A stretch of 12,858 bases of DNA from JBBRUG01 sp038247995. Its GTDB lineage: Bacteria > Chloroflexota > Chloroflexia > Chloroflexales > Chloroflexaceae. The notes beneath the pieces are model-generated. The model had not been told where the DNA came from. It did no database searches and saw only the letters and a list, made by a program, of their open reading frames with translations. The stretch is from positions 1-12,858 of the forward strand of contig JBBRUG010000164.1 of NCBI GenBank assembly GCA_038247995.1. The letters run 5' to 3'. Position 1 is the stretch's first letter. Each line of letters opens with the position of its first letter. Position numbers and translations under genes: made by a program. Shown piece after piece: positions 1 through 4,484 of the stretch.

Positions 1-259
1 ACCCCCAACCCCGCTCCCTGAGCGGGAGAGGGGCTTCCGACAGCATCAGGACGCCGAATCTGCGGCGGCTCCCCCTGCTCCACGTGAGGGAGCAGGGGGC
101 TGGGGGGATGCGGGGAATAGCGCATTGGGACGCGATCCTGTAAAAACCCTCCACCTGCGAGGTTGGGGGATGCGGCGTTTCTGGCGCTGGGGCGCGATCT
201 GCGCATGTTCGGACAGGCATGAGACTGCCTAACGTGATGCGTGTGCTTACCCAACTCCG
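1..259. repeat. Non-coding hairpin and repeat region
   Basis: I see no convincing gene here. It holds GC-rich inverted repeats: a 7-bp stem at 10-16/20-26, and a perfect 11-bp stem at 71-81/89-99 (CCCCCTGCTCC with its complement, 7-nt loop). There are also two diverged direct copies about 62 bp apart, at roughly 101-140 and 163-203, sharing GGGGGATGCGG and CGCGATC. A weak 5-bp stem lies at 215-219/226-230. None is followed by a T-tract on the minus strand, so none is a clear terminator for the gene ending at 260. It resembles interspersed non-coding repeat material; the family is not identified. Confidence 0.6.
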
Positions 260-826
260 TTAGTGAAATCCGAGCAGATCGATCCGCGAGCGATCGAGGA
301 TCACCCAATCGCCCGGTGCCAGCCGTTCCGTGCCGAGCGTAGCGGCGAGATCGGGGGCGGTAATGCTGGTACGCAGGCCAATTGTGCCCTGGCCTACATC
401 AAGCAACAGCTCAGTGTAAAGCGCGGCATAGGGCAAATTCCCCGCTTCGATCTCCCAGGCGAATACTTGCCGAACCTGAGCGAAGATTTGCGGCGCCATG
501 CTGATCGCGCCCGGTTGCCAGCCGGCCTCGGGTACGAACCCGCGCCGGTAGGGTGGCGTCTGCAGGCGCACGGCGCTAAGCGCAGCGACGATCTGCGCAT
601 GGCCGGCGCGCCCCACGGCATCGGCCGGAAGGCGGTGGTGGCGGTCGACAACACCAAACATCAGATCATCAGACGTCTGATGATCTGATGTTTGGCTATC
701 CATTGCTTGGGTCAGCCGCAATACTACTGTCGGCAGGTAGCGCCGTCCGTCGGGGTGAAGTTTGCCGGGGATCACCCGTGCGCACACGCAGGCAAGGCGG
801 AGTTCATGTACATGCGGAAAGTGCAT
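260..826 (-). CDS. Hypothetical protein, 188 aa, with palindrome-encoded insert
   Basis: I do not recognise this protein. It has no signal peptide or membrane segment. The C-terminal third (about residues 136-188) looks like a compact beta-rich domain, with LLLDVGQGTIGLRTSI, APGDWVILDRSRID and a final LLGFH. Residues 44-58, including the near-repeat QTSDHQTSDD, are encoded by a perfect 42-bp palindrome (654-695), which looks like an insert between two more ordinary halves. The frame is open upstream to a GTG at 874, but those 16 codons lie inside a terminator-like hairpin that directly follows the neighbouring stop. I therefore prefer ATG at 826, although no Shine-Dalgarno is visible there. 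An ATG at residue 42, just before the palindrome, is another possibility. The gene is downstream of, and co-oriented with, the PH-domain gene. Confidence 0.6.
   Translation of the reverse strand: MHFPHVHELRLACVCARVIPGKLHPDGRRYLPTVVLRLTQAMDSQTSDHQTSDDLMFGVVDRHHRLPADAVGRAGHAQIVAALSAVRLQTPPYRRGFVPEAGWQPGAISMAPQIFAQVRQVFAWEIEAGNLPYAALYTELLLDVGQGTIGLRTSITAPDLAATLGTERLAPGDWVILDRSRIDLLGFH
654..695. repeat. Perfect 42-bp palindrome inside a coding region
   Basis: Two 21-bp arms with no spacer meet at 674/675 (core AGACGTCT). The outer bases are CCAAACATCAG on the left and its complement on the right. It lies wholly inside the reading frame of the 188-aa protein and adds an uninterrupted QTSDHQTSDD-like stretch. 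A shorter nested direct repeat of CAGATCATCAGAC type gives the duplicated TSD motif. It could be a small palindromic insertion element or a slippage product. No terminal duplication was resolved. Confidence 0.85.
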
Positions 827-874
827 AAAAACTGTGGGGTCGGTGCAATCGCGTAGTGATTGCACCGACCCCAC
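826..874 (-). terminator. Intrinsic terminator of the PH-domain gene
   Basis: A perfect 17-bp inverted repeat (GTGGGGTCGGTGCAATC at 834-850 and its complement at 858-874) with a 7-nt loop begins three bases beyond the last base of the upstream stop codon (877-875). On the minus strand the stem is followed after two bases by five T residues (831-827), the standard layout of a rho-independent terminator. On the plus strand no T-tract follows. The T-tract runs directly into the ATG of the next gene, so read-through could control that gene. Alternatively it is a mobile palindromic repeat reused as a terminator. Confidence 0.7.
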
Positions 875-1432
875 TCATAATCTAGCATCAGGATCCAGTT
901 GGGCGACGGCGTGATTCGAGCGTTGGGTGTTCAGCGCCTCGACGAAATCGCGCGGGCGATCGGGGCTGAGGATGAGCGACACCCGGTCACGGCGGGCCAC
1001 AGCGACGAGGCGGGCGCGGTTGGTGGCGAGAAAAAACGTTGCGCCGTAAGGGTCGAGATGAAACGGCCCCTGATAACCGAAAATACCTGGGTTGAAGGCG
1101 AAGCGCAGGCCGCGCTGCGGCACATCGGCGAGGGTAGTTGCGAGCGAGCCGCCGGTAATTTCTTCCAGCGGCGTGCGCAGGGGCGGGAGCCAGCGCCGTT
1201 GCACCACCAGTTCGCGCGCATTGATCACATACGCGCTAGGCTGCGCGGCGTAACAAAGCAACAAGAAGAGCGCCAGCGGCAAAGCGAACGCCGTGGGCAC
1301 GAGCAGACCACCCCAACGCAGATTGGCGAGGTACGCAAAAAAAAGCGGCATGGCGAGCAGGCCGCCAAAATAGGCCAACCCAGTTGTAATCCGGGCCGCA
1401 TAATGATCAAGTGGGGCGACATCAAAACGCAT
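875..1432 (-). CDS. Two-TM membrane protein with bacterial PH domain
   Basis: Counting from an upstream ATG at 1462, two hydrophobic helices lie at about residues 25-46 and 51-72. They are followed by a soluble beta-rich domain at about 75-178 with YVINARELVVQRRW, FGYQGPF, an ATNR-R-LV segment and LSPDRPRDFVEAL. That order matches bacterial PH-domain proteins of the bPH type (PF10882-like), in which a membrane hairpin anchors a cytoplasmic PH fold. The molecular role is unknown. I chose the ATG at 1432 (residue 11 of the longer form, giving 185 aa). It has GGAG 10 nt upstream, and MRFDVAPLDH is a natural start for such proteins. The ATG at 1462 has AGGA touching it, with no spacing. The gene ends at a strong terminator and is divergent from the hydrolase gene. 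Confidence 0.75.
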   Translation of the reverse strand: MRFDVAPLDHYAARITTGLAYFGGLLAMPLFFAYLANLRWGGLLVPTAFALPLALFLLLCYAAQPSAYVINARELVVQRRWLPPLRTPLEEITGGSLATTLADVPQRGLRFAFNPGIFGYQGPFHLDPYGATFFLATNRARLVAVARRDRVSLILSPDRPRDFVEALNTQRSNHAVAQLDPDARL

Positions 1433-1448
1433 TGGGGCAATACTCCAA

Positions 1449-1478
1449 TTGACGGACAGCATTCCTGATCATTATAAT
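1449..1478 (+). promoter_or_regulatory. Sigma70-type promoter for the hydrolase-fold gene
   Basis: TTGACG at 1449-1454 and a perfect TATAAT at 1473-1478 are separated by 18 bp. This places the transcript start near 1485, about 40 nt before the ATG at 1526, which has GGAG at 1513-1516. On the opposite strand a second TATAAT (1476 to 1471) overlaps the first and could serve the PH-domain gene, but no good -35 is visible for it. Confidence 0.65.
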
Positions 1479-1487
1479 CGGATCAGG
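1464..1487. promoter_or_regulatory. Operator-like inverted repeat over divergent -10 boxes
   Basis: CCTGATC (1464-1470) and GATCAGG (1481-1487) are perfect 7-bp arms around a 10-bp spacer that contains the overlapping TATAAT boxes of both strands. The total span is 24 bp, the size bound by a dimeric repressor. The position suggests control of both divergent genes. No regulator gene with an obvious match is adjacent. Confidence 0.5.
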
Positions 1488-1525
1488 GCGCCGCTGCGTC
1501 GCGCCCACTGTCGGAGAACTGCACT

Positions 1526-2383
1526 ATGCCTCAGTTCTTACCGCTACTCCCGGTTGAGCCTGATCTGCGCACCTGGCGGGGCCACCAGGTTGCCAGCTAC
1601 CGTGCCGGTACGGGGCGGCCGGTATTGCTCATTCATAGCATCAACGCAGCCGCCTCGGCCTTCGAAATGCGCGGGCCATTCACCGGTTTACGCGATCAGT
1701 ACGCTGTACATGCCGTCGATCTGCTCGGTTACGGGAACTCGGATCGCCCAGCCCGGCGGTATCGCGCCGAGGATTACATCGATCTGCTGGGCGAACAGTT
1801 GGCCCGCATCGGCCAGCCGACGGCCCTGGTGGCTTCTTCGCTTGGCGCGGCATATGCCATAGCCGCCGCCGATCGCTGGCCCGAGCGGGTGAATGCGCTG
1901 GTGCTCGTCTGCCCAACCGGAATCGCTCAACTTGCCCGACGCCCCGGCGTTGGCGCCTATGTGGTCTACCAGATGTTACGTTCGGCCTTCGGACGATTGA
2001 TCTATCGGGGGCTGACCAGCCGCGCCGGAACGCGCTACTTCCTGAATGAGCAGGTCTATCACCACCCCGCGAGCATTACGCCGGAGACGCACGAAGGCTT
2101 CTACCAAACCTGTCGCCGGCCGGGCGCCTATTATGCGCCGATCTGCTTCCTCACCGGCCTGCTCAACTGCGACATCAACGCGGCTTTCGCGCGCCTCCAG
2201 CAGCCGATCTTGCTCGTCTGGGGCAAGGAGGCCACAACCACCCCAGTGGAGCGTGCCGCTGCCTTCCAGCAAATCAACCCACGCGCACGCCTCGCCGTGA
2301 TCGACAACACCTCGCTGCTGGTGCAGGATGAGCGCCCGGAGGAGTTTTGTGGACTGGTTACGGAATTTCTTGAGGAGCGGTAG
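1526..2383 (+). CDS. Alpha/beta-hydrolase-fold protein lacking triad Asp and His
   Basis: This 285-aa protein has the alpha/beta-hydrolase order. The oxyanion strand is VLLIHSINAAASAFEMR at 33-49, with HS in place of the usual HG. DLLGYGNSDRP is at 65-74. The nucleophile elbow is ASSLG at 103-107, making Ser105 the predicted nucleophile. A LVCPTG segment (127-132), a helical cap and a LLVWGKEATTTP strand (229-240) follow. The usual acid position (GxxDxxxP) is Ala236. The usual GHxP histidine region reads TSLLVQDERPEEF, with Leu264 where His is expected. The fold therefore looks intact but the classical Ser-Asp-His triad does not. Substrate is unknown; it may be non-catalytic or use other residues. 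The start is supported by GGAG at 1513-1516. The stop TAG begins a microrepeat tract. No signal peptide is seen, so it is predicted cytosolic. Confidence 0.88.
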   Translation: MPQFLPLLPVEPDLRTWRGHQVASYRAGTGRPVLLIHSINAAASAFEMRGPFTGLRDQYAVHAVDLLGYGNSDRPARRYRAEDYIDLLGEQLARIGQPTALVASSLGAAYAIAAADRWPERVNALVLVCPTGIAQLARRPGVGAYVVYQMLRSAFGRLIYRGLTSRAGTRYFLNEQVYHHPASITPETHEGFYQTCRRPGAYYAPICFLTGLLNCDINAAFARLQQPILLVWGKEATTTPVERAAAFQQINPRARLAVIDNTSLLVQDERPEEFCGLVTEFLEER

Positions 2384-2450
2384 AACGGTAGAACGATAGA
2401 ACGGAGAGCAGAGAGCGCTAGAACGGAAGAGCGCTAGAGCGGTAGAAGAT
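2381..2450. repeat. Degenerate 8-bp tandem microrepeat (TAGAACGG)
   Basis: TAGAACGG-like octamers sit at 2381, 2389, 2397, 2419, 2435 and 2443, with related filler between them, all in 8-bp phase or close to it. The first unit contains the TAG stop of the hydrolase-fold gene. Confidence 0.8.
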
Positions 2451-2458
2451 AAGTGGTG

Positions 2459-2560
2459 TGCTTTGCCGCTTTGCCGCTTTGCTGCTTTTCCGTTTTGCCG
2501 CTGGAAAGGTTCTGCCGCTTTATCGCTTTGTCGCTTTGTCGCTGGAAAGGTTTTGCTTTG
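2459..2560. repeat. Degenerate 8-bp tandem microrepeat (TTTGCCGC) with 41-bp duplication
   Basis: Octamers of TTTGCCGC/TTTGTCGC type fill this stretch. A longer piece, CGCTGGAAAGGTT, occurs at 2499-2511 and again at 2540-2552, giving a 41-bp higher-order repeat. The second copy supplies the GGAAAGG that acts as the likely ribosome binding site of the next gene. An open frame from GTG at 2453 crosses the tract, but it is repeat sequence and not a credible protein N-terminus. Confidence 0.75.
2544..2560 (+). promoter_or_regulatory. Ribosome binding site deciding a TTG start
   Basis: GGAAAGG at 2544-2550 lies 7 nt before the TTG at 2558-2560. The in-frame ATG at 2582 has no purine-rich site at proper distance. 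Starting at TTG also restores the IWFY...L.A leading strand expected in front of the YVPL segment of this family. Confidence 0.55.
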
Positions 2561-3322
2561 ATCTGGTTTTATGCTCAAGATATGCTCGCCTGGCTGCAAC
2601 TCGACCCCAACCGCAGCTATGTGCCGTTGGCCGAGCTATGCGTGCGGATGGGGCTGACCACGGCGAAAGAGGAGCGCCGCATTCGCAACCACGCGATCCT
2701 AGCGGCGCAGGCGAAACGCATGCTGGTGGAGACCGACACCGGCGAACTGCGCATGCTTTGCCTGCCGATCGAATTGCTGCCGCTCTGGCTGACAACCGCA
2801 GATGCCGCACAGGTGACCGACCTGGAAGGCGCGGCACGGCTGAAGCTGTTTCAACGTGAAGTCGCCTCGGCGCTCTGGCAGAACTTTCGGCCGCAAGGCT
2901 ACGACAGCGGCGATGGGCTGATCCCGGATCGGCAGCGCCAAGACCCCGCCGAGCAAGCCTATGTCGCTACCATGGGCATGGCCACGCTGGCGCGGCACCA
3001 ACTGCTCGTGGAGCGCCAACTCAATGGCGTGGGCGCCGGCGCCGACGAAGAACAGGGCAGCGATCCCTGGGCGCGGCGCGCCACAGCGCTCGATGATCAA
3101 TCGGCAGCACGGCTGGCCCAAACCGTCCGCCGCGTGGCGCTGGCCCTGGCCGAACGAACTCGGCGCAACGAATACGCCGGCATCTACAGCGGGCTCTACC
3201 GCACCTTCGGCATCACCTCGTACCGCCGCATGCCGCCGGCACGGCTCCACGAAGCGCTGGAATGGCTCGAACGCTGGCACGGCGACATCCTGGGCGAACC
3301 GGAACCGCCACCGGACATTTGA
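2558..3322 (+). CDS. Phage antirepressor N-terminal domain protein (P22-AR/ORF6C-like)
   Basis: The 254-aa product starts IWFYAQDMLAWLQLDPNRSYVPLAELCVRMGL and continues with RRIRNHAIL, LRMLCLPIELLPLWL and KLFQREVASALW, at about residues 2-112. This is the layout of the P22 antirepressor N-terminal family (P22_AR_N), a domain that in phages interferes with repressors. The C-terminal segment at about 195-245 (YSGLYRTFGITSYRRMPPARLHEALEWLERW) resembles the ORF6C-type C-terminal domain of phage antirepressors and KilA-N-type proteins. No TM or signal peptide is seen. I chose TTG at 2558 because of GGAAAGG 7 nt upstream and because the family has residues before the first ATG (2582). No other phage gene is nearby, so it looks like a resident chromosomal regulator. 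Its target is unknown. Its TGA stop begins another microrepeat block. Confidence 0.8.
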   Translation: MIWFYAQDMLAWLQLDPNRSYVPLAELCVRMGLTTAKEERRIRNHAILAAQAKRMLVETDTGELRMLCLPIELLPLWLTTADAAQVTDLEGAARLKLFQREVASALWQNFRPQGYDSGDGLIPDRQRQDPAEQAYVATMGMATLARHQLLVERQLNGVGAGADEEQGSDPWARRATALDDQSAARLAQTVRRVALALAERTRRNEYAGIYSGLYRTFGITSYRRMPPARLHEALEWLERWHGDILGEPEPPPDI

Positions 3323-3414
3323 TGCCTGATGCCTGATGCCCGATGCGCCCATGCCCGATGCGCCCATGCCTGATGCGCCCATGCCCGATGCGCCCATGCC
3401 TGATGCCTGATGCG
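3320..3414. repeat. Tandem repeat: 7-bp TGATGCC units flanking four 15-bp units
   Basis: TGATGCC occurs at 3320, 3327 and 3334. Four exact-phase 15-bp units (YGATGCGCCCATGCC) follow at 3341, 3356, 3371 and 3386, then TGATGCC at 3401 and TGATGCG at 3408. The first unit contains the TGA stop of the antirepressor-like gene. A reading frame through the tract (MRPCPMRPCL type) is an artefact of the repeat. There are no spacers, so it is not CRISPR. Confidence 0.9.
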
Positions 3415-3477
3415 CCATGTACGGGCGGACCCATGTGTCCGCCCCCTATAGATAATCTTCGCCCCCTATGGATAGCT

Positions 3478-4476
3478 ATGGATCTCCCTAACGATCTCCG
3501 CCTCGCGCTCGAACGCGAACTGCGCACGACACCGCCCGCCGAACTTGCCCGCACGGCAACCGAACTCTCGCTGCGCTATCGCGACGAAGCGGCACGCGGC
3601 CCTTTCGTACGCAATGATCGTGAGGCGGCAGCCTATGCCGCATTACGCATGCCGGCCACCTTCGCCGCCGTGGCCGCCGCTCTGGTTGCCGCCCAACAGC
3701 GCTTGCCCGGCTTCACGCCGCGCAGTTTGCTGGATGTCGGCGCCGGTACCGGTGCGGCGCTCTGGGCGGCTGGCGCTCACGCTCCGTCGCTTGCCAACGC
3801 CACGTTGATCGAGGCGGAAGCAGCCATGATCAGCTTTGGGCAGCGCCTGACCGCGCACGTACGCGCAACCGCACTGCCCGCAATCCAGTGGCAACGCGCC
3901 GATCTACGCACCACAGCTCTGCCGCAAGCCGACCTCGTCACGGCAGCCTATACGCTGGGCGAATTGCCCGCAGCCGCCCGCGCAGCGGCAGTAAACGCGC
4001 TCTGGGCAGCTACAAATGGTCTCTTGCTGATCGTCGAACCCGGCACGCCTGTAGGCTTCGCCGTTGTGCGCGATCTGCGCGACCAACTCCTGGAAGCAGG
4101 TGCGCAGATCGTGGCGCCGTGTCCACACCATCACGCCTGCCCAATGCCTGCCAACGACTGGTGCCACTTCGCCCAGCGCGTTACCCGCACCAGCGTCCAG
4201 CGCAACGTTAAGGGAGCAGCAATGGGCTACGAAGACGAAAAATTCGCCTATGTGGCCGTTGCGCGCACACCCGGCACGCCGATTGCCGGCCGTATTTTGC
4301 GCCACCCAGTGACGCGCAAGGGCTATATCAGCCTACCCGTTTGCGCACCGGATCGCCTGCGCACCGTTGAAATAACCCGCGCGAATATTACGGCCTGGCG
4401 CCAGGCGCGTGACCTCGGCTGGGGCGATGCACTTGAACTACATAGCGCACAGAATCCGCAAAACGATGATGCGTAG
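3478..4476 (+). CDS. Rsm22/METTL17-like ribosome small-subunit factor with Fe-S cysteines
   Basis: This 332-aa protein has a class-I methyltransferase fold, with SAM motif I LLDVGAGTG (84-92) and then IEAEAAMISFG, QRADLRT and LIVEPGTPVGF. A cysteine-rich tail follows: APCPHHHACPMPANDWCHF (213-231), RTSVQRNVKG and YEDEKFAYVAVAR, then LPVC. Cys215, Cys221, Cys229 and Cys289 form a CX5CX7C...C set like the one that holds a [4Fe-4S] cluster in mitochondrial Rsm22/METTL17. Family members act in small ribosomal subunit assembly; methyltransferase activity is unproven for most. The frame is open back to 3343, but that part is only tandem repeat. ATG at 3478 begins family-like sequence, with only a weak GGAT before it. 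Imperfect copies of CGCCCCCTATRGATA at 3440-3474 lie just upstream. The stop is 6 nt before the next possible ATG. Confidence 0.88.
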   Translation: MDLPNDLRLALERELRTTPPAELARTATELSLRYRDEAARGPFVRNDREAAAYAALRMPATFAAVAAALVAAQQRLPGFTPRSLLDVGAGTGAALWAAGAHAPSLANATLIEAEAAMISFGQRLTAHVRATALPAIQWQRADLRTTALPQADLVTAAYTLGELPAAARAAAVNALWAATNGLLLIVEPGTPVGFAVVRDLRDQLLEAGAQIVAPCPHHHACPMPANDWCHFAQRVTRTSVQRNVKGAAMGYEDEKFAYVAVARTPGTPIAGRILRHPVTRKGYISLPVCAPDRLRTVEITRANITAWRQARDLGWGDALELHSAQNPQNDDA

Positions 4477-4478
4477 TA

Positions 4479-4484
4479 TATAAT
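4479..4484 (+). promoter_or_regulatory. -10 box overlapping the first ATG of the signalling gene
   Basis: A perfect TATAAT covers the ATG at 4483. A transcript from it would begin near 4491 and could not use that ATG. It would favour the in-frame TTG at 4546, which has GGGAG at 4536-4540. No good -35 is visible, so the evidence is partial. Confidence 0.35.

Noticed and set aside
263..688. Plus-strand open frame opposite the 188-aa protein
   Set aside because: It stops in the palindrome and has no family features. The minus frame continues through with better protein character.
899..1468. Plus-strand open frame opposite the PH-domain gene
   Set aside because: It is rich in Arg, Gly and Glu with no hydrophobic core. 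The minus frame has two clear TM helices and PH-type strands.
2558..3322. Prophage region suggested by the antirepressor domain
   Set aside because: No integrase, terminase, capsid, tail, lysis or att-like repeat was found in the neighbourhood.
3320..3414. Possible CRISPR array
   Set aside because: The units are 7 and 15 bp with no unique spacers and no cas gene nearby.
3343..3477. N-terminal extension MRPCPMRPCL of the Rsm22-like protein
   Set aside because: It is encoded purely by 15-bp tandem repeats. Family-like sequence and a plausible ATG begin at 3478.
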